Assembly: GCF_001302265.1 (NCBI RefSeq)
Contig: NZ_LHQM01000015.1
Coordinates: 1 to 48,425 of the forward strand
DNA from: Streptococcus phocae
Lineage (GTDB): Bacteria > Bacillota > Bacilli > Lactobacillales > Streptococcaceae
Direction of reading: 5' to 3'
DNA length: 48,425 bases
The notes under the pieces are model-generated. The model saw only the letters and a program-made list of their open reading frames with translations, made no database searches and was not told where the DNA came from. Positions within the stretch are counted from its first letter, which is position 1. Each line of letters opens with the position of its first letter. This document shows, piece after piece, positions 1-8,991 of the stretch. The position numbers and the translations under genes were made by a program.

Positions 1-41
1 ACTTTTGGGGTGCAGTTCAGTGTTCTAGGGATTTTTTGTAA

Positions 42-710
42 TTAGATACTGTGACGGTTGTGGATGGCTGCCCAGTCGCTGCCAAAATCGTCAACGGCTT
101 TTTGGATAGCTGGCATGGCAAAGCCTGCCTCAAAGACATCTGGACCCGCGGTGATGGCTTGGGCGCCAAGGGCAAAGGCCTTGTTGACTTGACCAACATT
201 TTTAAAACTAGCTGCCAGAATCTTGCTAGATGAGCCAGTACGGGCAATTGCCTGGGCGAGTTGCTCGATGACTTCGTCTGGGTTAATGTTGAGGTTTTCC
301 ATACGGTTGTAGTATGGGGCGAGGTAGTCTGCGCCTGCCTCAATGGCTAGCAGTCCTTGGAAAGTGGTGTAGATGGCAGTTGCTGTGATGTGATACCCTT
401 CTGCCTTTAAGGTTTTAATGGCCGCTAGTCCCTCAGTGGTGACTGGGACCTTGATGTGAACATTGTCCCCGCAGTGGTTACGGATTTGAGCAGCATCTGC
501 TAGGATGCCGTCATAATCCTGTGCCACTACCTGTACGTGAATAGACGGTGCCTCCCCAATGATGGCGCGGACATCCTTAATCCGTTGGAAAAAGTCGATG
601 TCGCCTTCTTTTTTAGCGATGGTTGGGTTTGAGGTGACCCCTGCTAAGGGCAGGATGTGGCTCCATTTTTTAATGGCGTCTAAGTTTAAAGTGTCTAACA
701 TATATTCCAT
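42..710 (-). CDS. talC: Fructose-6-phosphate aldolase-type transaldolase (TalC/MipB/FSA family)
   Basis: A 222-residue small transaldolase, the usual length for the fructose-6-phosphate aldolase subfamily. The start reads [10 protein letters not shown] and the strand segment [17 protein letters not shown] is the family signature. The Schiff-base lysine is probably that in HIKVPVT. I chose the ATG at 710 because the in-frame GTG at 719 lies directly against the only Shine-Dalgarno-like run (AGAAAG). FSA enzymes join or split C3 ketols such as dihydroxyacetone or hydroxyacetone with glyceraldehyde 3-phosphate. The gene follows the glycyl radical enzyme by 33 nt in the same direction and is surely in its operon. 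In other streptococci and in E. coli the partner is gldA, which would lie beyond the left edge. Family assignment is firm; the physiological substrate is inferred. Confidence 0.93.
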   Translation of the reverse strand: MEYMLDTLNLDAIKKWSHILPLAGVTSNPTIAKKEGDIDFFQRIKDVRAIIGEAPSIHVQVVAQDYDGILADAAQIRNHCGDNVHIKVPVTTEGLAAIKTLKAEGYHITATAIYTTFQGLLAIEAGADYLAPYYNRMENLNINPDEVIEQLAQAIARTGSSSKILAASFKNVGQVNKAFALGAQAITAGPDVFEAGFAMPAIQKAVDDFGSDWAAIHNRHSI

Positions 711-743
711 GAATTTCACGCTTTCTGTGCTGTTTGTCTAGGC

Positions 744-3161
744 TTAAAAAATATGCTCAGTACGCTCGATGATGTCGTCTTGGGTAGCTTTTGACAAGAC
801 GTTGAAGAAGGCTGAGTAGCCTGCCACACGGACAATCAAGTCACGGTGCTTGTCGGGATTTTTTTGAGCGTCAATCAAGGTCTCACGAGAGACCACATTG
901 TACTGGATGTGGTAGCCGTGTAGTCGGTTAAAGAAGGTGCGCAAGAGCGCCATGAGTTTCATTTTGTCTTCTTCTTTGGCTAGGGTTTGTGGGTTGACTT
1001 TTTGGTTGAGAAGGACACCGCCTACGATTTCGTCCGTTGGTAATTTTGAGACGGATTTGAGGACTGAGGTTGGGCCTTTTTTGTCCATGCTGTGCTCTGG
1101 TGAGCACCCTTCAGCTAGCGGAGTGCCCGCATGACGGCCGTCTGGTGTGGCTAGGGTACCTTTTCCTTGACCGACATTGGCTGATATTGAGGAAGTCCCT
1201 GAGTAGCGGATGCCACCGATTGGCCCACGTCCATAGCGGGTATTTGGATACTTAGCTATCTCATCGATGTAGGTTTCATAGGCTTCAACCACAAGGCTGT
1301 CTGCGTAGTCATCATCATTGCCATATTTCGGTGCGTCATTGATCAGCATCTGACGGATCTCCTCACCACGCGCCCCTGCAAAGTCTGTCTCTAGGGCACG
1401 CCAGAGCTCTGATGGAGTAAGGCGACCTTCTTCGAAGACTAATTTTTTCAGCGCTGCTAGTGAGTCTGACAGGTTGGCAATTCCCACTTGTAGGCCAGAG
1501 ATATAGTCGTAGACAGCTCCGCCTTCTTTTAGGGTCTTGCCTCTACCGATACAGTCATCGGTCAAGGCTGAGCAAAGAATATCTGGTACCTCACGCTCAA
1601 GGCCTAGGTCGATGGCATTTTCAACGATGACGCTCATGCGAGTGATTTCTCGCAAGGTAGCGTCCCAGGCGGTTTTGAGCTGGGCGTAGTCGGTCATGTC
1701 GGTAAAGTGCCCATGTCCTGTGGCAAAGCGCTTGCCTGATGCTGGGTCAATTCCGTTATTCATGGTAATCAACAAGATTTTAGGGAAGTTGATGTAGCTC
1801 ATGCCGGTACAACGATAACCCCATTTGCCTGGAACAGCGGTCTCTACACAACCAATGGCTGAGTAGTCATAAGCGTCCTCCTCTAGGACACCTTTTTTGA
1901 TGAAGGAAGGGATAATGATTTCGTCATTGTTCATGGCTGGCATGCCAAAGCCTAGTTTCATCACCTCGATACACTCATTCATAAAGGTATTGTCCAAGCC
2001 TTTGTGGTAGCGCACGGTTAGGTTTGGTTGTGGCAGTTTAGTCTGTGCCACACTGCGCAACACTAGGTAAGATAGTGGGTTCACCGCGTCTTTTTTATCA
2101 CGGGTTTGGCCACCAATGGTCACGTTTTGGTAAAGAGGGCTACCTGCTGATGAGAAGGTGTGGGCTTGGCTGCGGACTTTGTTAATGGTCAGGGTCTTTA
2201 TCCAGAGGTTGGTCAAGCGCTCAACAATAGAGTCCTCTGTCTCACGACCTGATGTCAAGTCGGCCTCAACATAAGGGTACATGTACTGGTCAAAACGCCC
2301 ATAAGACAAGGAATGTCCATTAGACTCAATCTGCAAGACACACTGGATAAACCAGACCGCCTGCACAGCCTCTGCAAAGGTCTCAGCTGGGTGGTAAGGA
2401 ACCTTGTCACAGATGCGCGCAATCTCAAGGAGCTCTGCTTGACGCTCTGGGCTAGCTGTTTGAGCTAGCTGTCTTGCCAATTTGGCATAGCGCTCTGCAT
2501 AGGTCTTGACCGCATCAATCACGATAAAGACAGAGTCGTAAAAATGGTATTTGTCAATACTTTCTGGAATGGTCAAATCAAGGGCTGCCTTGGCTGCACG
2601 CGCTTGTTCTTCAAAACCTTTTAACCCCAAGGTCAAGAGTTTTTGGTAGTTGACTGCCAAATGAGCATCCCCTGAGTTCATCTTGCCTTCCATGCCAAAG
2701 AAGCCTGTTTCCATATAGACTTGGACTTCGTCTGGCAAGAGCACGCCACAGCGGGCACGCAGGTTGTTGTTTTCCCAGAAAGGAGCAATCTCACGCAACT
2801 GCTCTTTGGTTTCTTCGGTGATGTAAAATACATCGCCATCTCGTTTTTCAAAGAGGTCTAGCTCGTTCATGACAAACTCTAATGTGTACTCAGGGAAAAT
2901 TGGGGCATCTTTGTTTGAGGACGCTTGGTTTCCTGCGATCAAACTTTCGTCTTCGATGTAGATGGTCATGTTTTCCAAGATGTTTTGCAACATGTAAGCT
3001 CGTTTGAGGTTAGCAGGCTTGTTGAGGTGCTTTTTGTAGGCCTGGGTGACCAGGATAGCACGCTCTGCATCAATGTAAGGTTTTTTATCTAAAACAGCCT
3101 CGCGGTAACGGTTCATTCTGTCGGTGAGTTGCCCAAAGTAAGAAGGTGTTGTCGCAGTCAT
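744..3161 (-). CDS. pflD: Glycyl radical enzyme, PflD/YbiW-like (annotated formate acetyltransferase 2)
   Basis: An 805-residue glycyl radical enzyme. The C-terminal radical loop RVAGYSAFF places the glycyl radical at Gly781. The active-site Cys438 is in YSAIGCVETAVPG, with a glutamate two residues on. A single Cys followed by V-E is the dehydratase/C-O-lyase pattern; true pyruvate formate-lyase has adjacent Cys-Cys. So it is unlikely to be a pyruvate formate-lyase despite the common annotation. Start ATG 3161 has AGGAGA nearby. It is followed by talC, and an activating enzyme is encoded at 5214. E. coli YbiW and PflD were reported to open 1,5-anhydroglucitol or 1,5-anhydromannitol 6-phosphate to 1-deoxyfructose 6-phosphate, which FSA then splits; this is the best functional guess. 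Oxygen sensitivity and anaerobic expression are expected for the family. Confidence 0.93.
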   Translation of the reverse strand: MTATTPSYFGQLTDRMNRYREAVLDKKPYIDAERAILVTQAYKKHLNKPANLKRAYMLQNILENMTIYIEDESLIAGNQASSNKDAPIFPEYTLEFVMNELDLFEKRDGDVFYITEETKEQLREIAPFWENNNLRARCGVLLPDEVQVYMETGFFGMEGKMNSGDAHLAVNYQKLLTLGLKGFEEQARAAKAALDLTIPESIDKYHFYDSVFIVIDAVKTYAERYAKLARQLAQTASPERQAELLEIARICDKVPYHPAETFAEAVQAVWFIQCVLQIESNGHSLSYGRFDQYMYPYVEADLTSGRETEDSIVERLTNLWIKTLTINKVRSQAHTFSSAGSPLYQNVTIGGQTRDKKDAVNPLSYLVLRSVAQTKLPQPNLTVRYHKGLDNTFMNECIEVMKLGFGMPAMNNDEIIIPSFIKKGVLEEDAYDYSAIGCVETAVPGKWGYRCTGMSYINFPKILLITMNNGIDPASGKRFATGHGHFTDMTDYAQLKTAWDATLREITRMSVIVENAIDLGLEREVPDILCSALTDDCIGRGKTLKEGGAVYDYISGLQVGIANLSDSLAALKKLVFEEGRLTPSELWRALETDFAGARGEEIRQMLINDAPKYGNDDDYADSLVVEAYETYIDEIAKYPNTRYGRGPIGGIRYSGTSSISANVGQGKGTLATPDGRHAGTPLAEGCSPEHSMDKKGPTSVLKSVSKLPTDEIVGGVLLNQKVNPQTLAKEEDKMKLMALLRTFFNRLHGYHIQYNVVSRETLIDAQKNPDKHRDLIVRVAGYSAFFNVLSKATQDDIIERTEHIF

Positions 3162-3175
3162 AGTCTGTCTCCTAT

Positions 3176-3216
3176 TTTCTTTCGTAAATACAAATCTTTC
3201 TTTCGTAATTATTTTA
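3176..3216. promoter_or_regulatory. Two direct repeats TTTCTTTCGTAA in the pflD promoter/leader, putative DeoR operator
   Basis: TTTCTTTCGTAA occurs at 3176-3187 and again at 3197-3208, 21 bp apart, about two helical turns. The second copy extends to TTTCTTTCGTAATTATTTTA, which matches 17 of 20 positions with 5146-5165 in the DeoR/activating-enzyme intergenic space. The putative -10 of pflD (TAAAAT, minus strand, 3211-3216) is inside the second copy. Sharing between the two promoters of one pathway suggests the cluster's DeoR-family repressor as ligand. This is inference from repeats only. Confidence 0.5.
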
Positions 3217-3269
3217 CCATATCTGTCTGTGTTTGCACATCTCTACCTAGGAATTCAAAGACTTGTTTG

Positions 3270-3291
3270 AAATTGCACGATTGTGCAATTT
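3270..3291. promoter_or_regulatory. 22-bp palindrome upstream of pflD (core TTGCAC-N4-GTGCAA)
   Basis: Perfect 9-bp arms AAATTGCAC and GTGCAATTT flank GATT. The centre lies about 75 bp upstream of the presumed pflD transcription start, a position suited to an activator. The neighbouring SorC-family regulator is one candidate ligand. The same 16-bp core geometry recurs at 25477-25492 upstream of atoE, so a global regulator is equally possible. Confidence 0.5.
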
Positions 3292-3317
3292 AGCGTTAGC
3301 TTTTTAGCTAAACCCAA

Positions 3318-3351
3318 CAAAAAAAGCCAGAAAAGGCAGAGCTTTTTTGGC
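3318..3351 (-). terminator. Rho-independent terminator of the DeoR-SorC transcript
   Basis: On the minus strand AGCC and GGCT close an A-rich/U-rich stem that ends in seven T. It lies 14 nt past the sorC stop and separates the regulator operon from pflD, so pflD needs its own promoter. Confidence 0.7.
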
Positions 3352-3364
3352 TGATGACATGAGA

Positions 3365-4321
3365 TTAGTCTACATCTAAGGCTAATACCGCCTCTATGGT
3401 AGCCTCATCTGTGATGAGATGACTGATAAATCCTGCCTTTAAGGCAGCTAGAATGGCTTTTGCCTTGGACTTTCCTGCTGCGACAGCAATTGTCTCAGGC
3501 ACACGCGACAGTTGGTCAAGACTAATGGCAATCGTGCGGTTTTGTAAATTTTGGTGGACGGGGTTCCCTGTCTGGTCAAAAAAGCGGCAGCAAATCTCAC
3601 CCACTGCTCCCTCGACTTGGAGCTGGCTGATGTCCTCGCTAGACAGCAAATCCCGCCACTGGCTGTCTGCCGTCTGAGCTGGCTCGCCACCAATACCAAT
3701 CAGAGCCATGTCTAACTCTTGCCAGCAGGCTGAGATGCTCTCAAATGGTTTGGAGGTCAGTATGCTCTGAGCCTCTGTGGCATCATTTTGCAGCACGGTG
3801 GCATTGATAAAAGCTCCCTGACTGTGGAAAACTCTGGCCAAGCGGTAGACCAAGGTATTGACGTGATACTTGGCATTGAGGTGACTGGGCCCTCCAGCTA
3901 GGGGACAGATAAGGCTGTCTTTGACCACTTTTGCATCTAGCTTATCCACAATCGCTGATAAGGTCGCTCCCCAGGATAAGCCAATGTTGTCGCCTTCTTT
4001 GACCCTGCTACGCAAGATGGCTGCTGCAGTGGTGGCCAGGGCTTCTCTGATTTCTCTGGAGCTGGCATCTGCTGGGTGGCTGACAAGGTCAATTTTGTTC
4101 AGCCCATAGCGGTTTTTCACGCGCTCCTCAAGGGCAAACAAATGACTATCTGCTGTTGCAATCTCGATTCGCACAAGCCCCTGTTCCCTAGCGGTAGCTA
4201 ACATTCGGCAAACAGTGGTGCGATAAATGTCTAGCTCTTTGGCGATGGTCGTTTGGCTCTTGCCCTCAATGTAGTGCAGGTAAGCAATCTTTGCTAGGAG
4301 GCGGTGGCGGTCTTCTTTCAT
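3365..4321 (-). CDS. SorC/DeoR-type sugar-binding transcriptional regulator
   Basis: A 318-residue regulator. Residues about 1-60 form a helix-turn-helix (IAYLHYIEGKSQTTIAKELD, then TTVCRMLATAREQGLVRIEI), and the rest is the SorC sugar-phosphate-binding domain (GLSWGATLSAIVD, PLAGG, CCRFFDQTGNPV, AAGKSKAKAILAALKAG). SorC proteins sense phosphorylated sugars and can activate or repress. Start ATG 4321 is preferred because AGGAG sits nine bases upstream; a GTG at 4324 is directly adjacent and cannot be excluded. It follows the deoR gene by under 20 nt and is cotranscribed. Its position before pflD suggests that it senses the pathway substrate or product. Effector unknown. Confidence 0.88.
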   Translation of the reverse strand: MKEDRHRLLAKIAYLHYIEGKSQTTIAKELDIYRTTVCRMLATAREQGLVRIEIATADSHLFALEERVKNRYGLNKIDLVSHPADASSREIREALATTAAAILRSRVKEGDNIGLSWGATLSAIVDKLDAKVVKDSLICPLAGGPSHLNAKYHVNTLVYRLARVFHSQGAFINATVLQNDATEAQSILTSKPFESISACWQELDMALIGIGGEPAQTADSQWRDLLSSEDISQLQVEGAVGEICCRFFDQTGNPVHQNLQNRTIAISLDQLSRVPETIAVAAGKSKAKAILAALKAGFISHLITDEATIEAVLALDVD

Positions 4322-4339
4322 CACGTGCTTCTCCTTTAC

Positions 4340-5086
4340 CTAGGACACAAAGTCCATAACAATGTCATGTCCTGCCAAAAGCTCCTGTGTATCCGGGTCA
4401 AGGCCTGTGTCTGTGATGATACGATTCACATCCTCGAGAGAGAGCTGGTGAACCAGGCTAGGCTTGGTAAATTTGCTGGAGTCGGTCAAAATAATCAACT
4501 GCTCAGCGGCTTCTGCCATATACCTGACCCCTTCTGAGCGCATCATGTCCTTGCCCATAAATCCCACTTCAGGGTCAAAGCCATCTGTGCCAATAAAGAC
4601 ACGGTCAACGTGAAATAAGGAAATCATTTCCTTTAACAAGGGGCCTACGGTCACTTCAGAATTGGGCTGGTAGTAACCACCCAACAGTAAAATCTGACAA
4701 CTGCTGTACTGGCGAATGTAGCTGGCAATAAAGCAGGAATTGGTGATAATTTTGATGTTTCGTTTGGTTTGGCAAAGAACCTCTGCTAGCAAGGCACAGG
4801 TGGAGCCAGATTCAATCATGATGGTGTCGTTGTCCTGCACCAACTGGGCGGCACGCTCTGCGATGCGCTGTTTGATGTTGTGATTATAGGACAAGCGCAC
4901 GTTTAAATCGTCACCACTATTTAGCACGGCGTAGCCATGCTCACGCCTTAAAAGGCCCTTACTTTCAAGCTTATCAAGGTCTTTTCGAATGGTCACCTTG
5001 GAGACTTTTAGCTGTTCAGATAGGGTATTGACATCTATTTTTTTCTTTTGTGATACGAGTTGGATAATTTGTTCTAAACGGTTCAT
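4340..5086 (-). CDS. DeoR/GlpR-family transcriptional regulator
   Basis: A 248-residue DeoR-family regulator. The N-terminal winged helix-turn-helix covers residues 1-56 (IIQLVSQKKKIDVNTLSEQLKVSKVTIRKDL) and is followed by the linker LLRREHGYAVL. The C-terminal DeoRC sensor domain shows the ligand-loop motifs MIESGSTCALLAE, LLGGYY and FIGTDGFD. Members bind phosphorylated sugar intermediates and usually repress. ATG 5086 is preceded by GAGGTG. It is divergent from the activating enzyme gene and is followed by sorC. Shared repeats in the 5146-5165 and 3176-3216 intergenic segments are its likely operators. Two sugar-type regulators for one short pathway is unusual and may mean that two signals are integrated. 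Confidence 0.9.
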   Translation of the reverse strand: MNRLEQIIQLVSQKKKIDVNTLSEQLKVSKVTIRKDLDKLESKGLLRREHGYAVLNSGDDLNVRLSYNHNIKQRIAERAAQLVQDNDTIMIESGSTCALLAEVLCQTKRNIKIITNSCFIASYIRQYSSCQILLLGGYYQPNSEVTVGPLLKEMISLFHVDRVFIGTDGFDPEVGFMGKDMMRSEGVRYMAEAAEQLIILTDSSKFTKPSLVHQLSLEDVNRIITDTGLDPDTQELLAGHDIVMDFVS

Positions 5087-5136
5087 GGTTCACCTCTTTT
5101 TTTTCATTATATCAATTATGCCCTTAAAAGAAAAGC

Positions 5137-5165
5137 TGAAATCACTTTCATTCGTAATTGATTTA
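5137..5165. promoter_or_regulatory. Putative operator between deoR and the activating enzyme gene
   Basis: TTTCATTCGTAATTGATTTA at 5146-5165 matches 3197-3216 upstream of pflD at 17 of 20 positions. It overlaps a cre-like palindrome, TGAAATCACTTTCA at 5137-5150, which lacks the central CG expected of a CcpA site. The segment lies between divergent genes and could control both. Confidence 0.45.
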
Positions 5166-5213
5166 TTTACGTTTATTTGGTATGATTAGGGTGTAATGAA
5201 AGGAATAGCAGTT

Positions 5214-5987
5214 ATGACCACAACAGGCATCGTGTTTAATATCCAGCATTTTAGCATCCATGACGGGCCAGGTATACGGACCACGGTCTTTCTCAAGGGC
5301 TGTCCCTTGCGCTGCCCATGGTGTGCCAATCCCGAATCACAACAAAAGGCTCCTGAGGAGATGCTGACAGTTGATGGGAGTAAAACCGAGACTGTAGGGT
5401 CACTAAAAACCGTTGATGAGGTGATTGACGAGGTCTTAAAAGACATTGACTTTTACGAGGAGTCTGGAGGGGGCATGACCTTATCTGGTGGCGAGCTGTT
5501 TGCCCAGTTTGATTTTGCCTTAGCCTTGCTAAAGGCTGCTAAAAAAGCAGGGCTCCACACAGCTATTGAGACAACAGCCTTTGCCAAACACGAGCAGTTT
5601 GTATCGCTTATCGACTACGTGGACTTTATCTATACCGACTTAAAACATTATGACCTCCTCAAACACCGTGAGGTAACTGGTGTGCGCAACAACCTTATCA
5701 TCAAAAACATCCACTACGCCTTTGCCGCTGGCAAGGAAATCGTGCTGCGCATTCCTGTAATCCCAGATTTTAATGACTCGCTAGAGGATGCCAAGGCCTT
5801 TAGTCAGCTTTTTAACCAACTAAATATCAATCAGGTACAGCTCCTGCCTTTCCACCAGTTTGGCGAAAACAAGTACAAACTATTAGGGAGAGACTATCAA
5901 ATGGCTGAGGTAAAAGCCTACCACCCCGAAGACTTACAAGACTACCAAGACGTTTTTCTAGACCATGGCATTCATTGCTATTTTTAG
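5214..5987 (+). CDS. pflC: Glycyl radical enzyme activating enzyme (radical SAM)
   Basis: A 257-residue radical SAM enzyme. The [4Fe-4S] motif CxxxCxxC is at Cys30, Cys34 and Cys37 (KGCPLRCPWC), preceded by the family signature SIHDGPGIRTTVF, with SGGGMTLSGGEL for SAM binding. It abstracts a hydrogen from the partner glycine to make the glycyl radical, here most likely Gly781 of the enzyme at 744-3161. No ferredoxin-like insert with extra clusters is present, so it is the compact PflA-like type. I chose ATG 5214 because AAAGGAA lies nine bases upstream; the ATG at 5196 has no such site. It is divergent from deoR. A terminator follows at 6010. Confidence 0.92.
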   Translation: MTTTGIVFNIQHFSIHDGPGIRTTVFLKGCPLRCPWCANPESQQKAPEEMLTVDGSKTETVGSLKTVDEVIDEVLKDIDFYEESGGGMTLSGGELFAQFDFALALLKAAKKAGLHTAIETTAFAKHEQFVSLIDYVDFIYTDLKHYDLLKHREVTGVRNNLIIKNIHYAFAAGKEIVLRIPVIPDFNDSLEDAKAFSQLFNQLNINQVQLLPFHQFGENKYKLLGRDYQMAEVKAYHPEDLQDYQDVFLDHGIHCYF

Positions 5988-6009
5988 ACACTATCATCAC
6001 CTGCAATCA

Positions 6010-6054
6010 AAAAAGCACCTGGCTTCCTATAAAAGAGGAAAGCAGGTGCTTTTT
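6010..6054. terminator. Bidirectional terminator between the activating enzyme and BMP genes
   Basis: AAAAAGCACCTG and CAGGTGCTTTTT pair, with inner GCTTCCT and AGGAAAG also complementary. The A-tract and T-tract flanks serve the two convergent genes ending at 5987 and 6095. Confidence 0.9.
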
Positions 6055-6094
6055 ATGCGGCATCATCTGTTCAAATGATTAAAATGCGCTAAGC

Positions 6095-7138
6095 TTATTT
6101 TTCTGCAACAGTGATGTCGCCTTTGATGATTGCTTTTTTAGCCGTTTCAACAGCATTTTTAGTTTCTTTTGGTAGGGTATCTGTTAGCAAGTTAACGCCA
6201 CCTTCTTTAAGACCAAAGGTTGTCACTTTGCCACCAGGGAAGTTGCCCTTGCTTGTTTTTTTAGCAAATTGGCGGAGGGCTTGACCGACTTCTTTGATAC
6301 TAGAGGTCAAGACAAAGTTAGCTTTTTCACCGTCTTTAGACGTGTAATTGCCTTCTTCTCTTTGGTCGCGGTCAACACCGATAACCCAGACTTTGTCTGC
6401 TTCGTTGCGTTTTTCGTTGATGCTTTTTGCTTCGTTAAAGACACCAGCTCCTGTTCCGCCAGCGGCTTGGTAAATCACATCTGCGCCTTCAGCGTATTGG
6501 GCTGCGGCGATGGTTTTTCCTTTGGCAGCATCTGCAAAAGATCCAGCATAGGTTACTCTGACCTTGATGCTTGGGTCAACAGCCTTGACACCTGCCTCAA
6601 ATCCGGTTTCAAAACGTTTGACAACCGTGCCTTCCATACCACCGACAAAGCCGACTTGTTTTGTTTTGGTTGTTTTTGCCGCAGCAACACCTGCTAGGTA
6701 GGCTGCTTCGTTATCTGAAAAGGTGATGCTTGCGACATTTGGCTTGCCTTCAATGACGTCATCAACAATGGCAAAGTTACTGTCAAGGTTGTTCGCAGCA
6801 GCTTTTTCTACCGCGTCATGTAGAGGAAATCCAATTCCAAAAACAAGGTTGTAACCACTAGACACTGCAGAGTCAAGGTTGGTGGTGTACTCTGATTCGT
6901 TGCTTGATTGGAAATAATCAAAGCCTTGGCCTTTGGTCAAGTTGTTGTCCTTGCCCCAGGCTTTTAGCCCTTCCCAAGCAGACTGGTTAAACGATTTGTC
7001 GTCAATCCCTGTCTGATTCGTAATCATAGCCACTTTGAGTTTTGGCTCTGATGCAGAGTTTTTAGAGCGGTTTGAGCACGCACCAAGCATTAACAATGCG
7101 GTTGAAGCTAGTCCAAGGGTTACCATTTTTTTGTTCAT
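6095..7138 (-). CDS. BMP/PnrA-family substrate-binding lipoprotein (putative nucleoside ABC transporter)
   Basis: A 347-residue lipoprotein with an N-terminal signal and lipobox at LMLGAC, Cys21. The remainder is the BMP (Bmp/Med/PnrA) domain: AMITNQTGIDDKSFNQSAWEGL, FGIGFPLHDAVEKAA, FSDNEAAYLAGVAA, VGFVGGMEG and IYQAAGGTGAGVF. Family members that have been tested bind purine nucleosides for an ABC importer. No permease or ATPase gene adjoins it, so it must work with a transporter encoded elsewhere. ATG 7138 has a perfect AGGAGGTT. A PurBox-like site at 7287-7299 and the neighbouring purA support a role in purine salvage. Confidence 0.88.
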   Translation of the reverse strand: MNKKMVTLGLASTALLMLGACSNRSKNSASEPKLKVAMITNQTGIDDKSFNQSAWEGLKAWGKDNNLTKGQGFDYFQSSNESEYTTNLDSAVSSGYNLVFGIGFPLHDAVEKAAANNLDSNFAIVDDVIEGKPNVASITFSDNEAAYLAGVAAAKTTKTKQVGFVGGMEGTVVKRFETGFEAGVKAVDPSIKVRVTYAGSFADAAKGKTIAAAQYAEGADVIYQAAGGTGAGVFNEAKSINEKRNEADKVWVIGVDRDQREEGNYTSKDGEKANFVLTSSIKEVGQALRQFAKKTSKGNFPGGKVTTFGLKEGGVNLLTDTLPKETKNAVETAKKAIIKGDITVAEK

Positions 7139-7190
7139 GTGATAATGAACCTCCTAAATTTTTAATAATGTGATGTTCGATGAGAATTGT

Positions 7191-7217
7191 CATTCTTTCC
7201 GGTCTTGTCAAAGAATG
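7191..7217 (-). other. Stem-loop at the predicted 5' end of the BMP mRNA
   Basis: CATTCTTT and AAAGAATG form a perfect 8-bp stem around an 11-nt loop. With the -10 at 7225-7230 the transcript would start near 7218, so the hairpin is its first structure and may stabilise the message. Confidence 0.45.
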
Positions 7218-7224
7218 AGGAATT

Positions 7225-7299
7225 AGTATAGCAAAAATTCCAATGAGAGAACACTCTTTTTTTCAAAAAATCTTATTTTTGGTGCAAAATCCGAACCTT
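7225..7299 (-). promoter_or_regulatory. Promoter of the BMP lipoprotein gene with PurBox-like site
   Basis: The -10 is TATACT (minus strand, 7225-7230) and the spacer ends in TTTTTGC; there is no good -35 hexamer. A PurBox-like sequence, AAATCCGAACCTT at 7287-7299 (plus strand), matches the lactococcal/streptococcal AWWWCCGAACWWT consensus at 12 of 13 positions. Its centre is about 75 bp upstream of the predicted start, the distance known for PurR-activated promoters, although it is inverted relative to the gene. Confidence 0.5.
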
Positions 7300-7357
7300 T
7301 TTGGATCTTTTTGCGTGAAAGTACTTTATTGTGATGGTTACAGCTGCTAACTAGAAA

Positions 7358-7389
7358 AGAGACCGACACAATGCACTGGTCCGATCTCT
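7358..7389 (-). terminator. Terminator of purA
   Basis: On the minus strand AGAGATCGGAC pairs with GTCGGTCTCT (one G-T and one bulge) and is followed by TTTTCT, eight bases past the purA stop. Confidence 0.8.
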
Positions 7390-7396
7390 AATGTTA

Positions 7397-8729
<1,333 letters not shown>

Positions 8730-8784
8730 CACCTTTCTTGATAAATATGGCAGGAATCTCACCTGCAAGTATATCTTACACTTC

Positions 8785-8814
8785 ATTATAGCAAATAATG
8801 ATTTTTCTCGCCAA
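8785..8814 (-). promoter_or_regulatory. purA promoter
   Basis: Minus-strand -35 TTGGCG (8809-8814) and -10 TATAAT (8785-8790) are 18 bp apart. The predicted leader is about 88 nt. A weaker PurBox-like AAAAACGAACATT lies at 8878-8890, about 105 bp upstream of the start. Confidence 0.7.
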
Positions 8815-8915
8815 CTTTCCACGGCATTATTAAGAAAAAAGATAAAATGGCATTTTCCTTTTCCTGATTCTTCTTAAAAAAACGAACATTTTAGCTTTGA
8901 TTTCTGCTAATCAAA

Positions 8916-8950
8916 AGCATCTGACTTCCTTTAAAGGGAAATCAGATGCT
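8916..8950 (-). terminator. Terminator-like hairpin after the V-ATPase operon
   Basis: AGCATCTGA and TCAGATGCT flank TTCC/GGAA, giving a strong stem 42 nt past the ntpD stop. The T-run after it is short (TTTTGATT), so termination may be partial. Confidence 0.65.
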
Positions 8951-8991
8951 CGGTTAGGCTAAAAGACTGTTTGGTTGTGTGCCTGCTGGAC

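Noticed and set aside
1..41. Part of gldA at the left edge
   Set aside because: Too short to support a reading frame; gldA is only expected from other genomes.
744..3161. True pyruvate formate-lyase
   Set aside because: The active site has a single cysteine in GCVE rather than the adjacent Cys-Cys of PFL, and the neighbours are sugar-type genes.
5137..5150. CcpA cre site before the activating enzyme gene
   Set aside because: TGAAATCACTTTCA is symmetric but lacks the central CG required of cre.
8878..8890. PurBox controlling purA
   Set aside because: AAAAACGAACATT has one core mismatch and lies about 105 bp upstream of the start instead of about 76; kept only as a remark.
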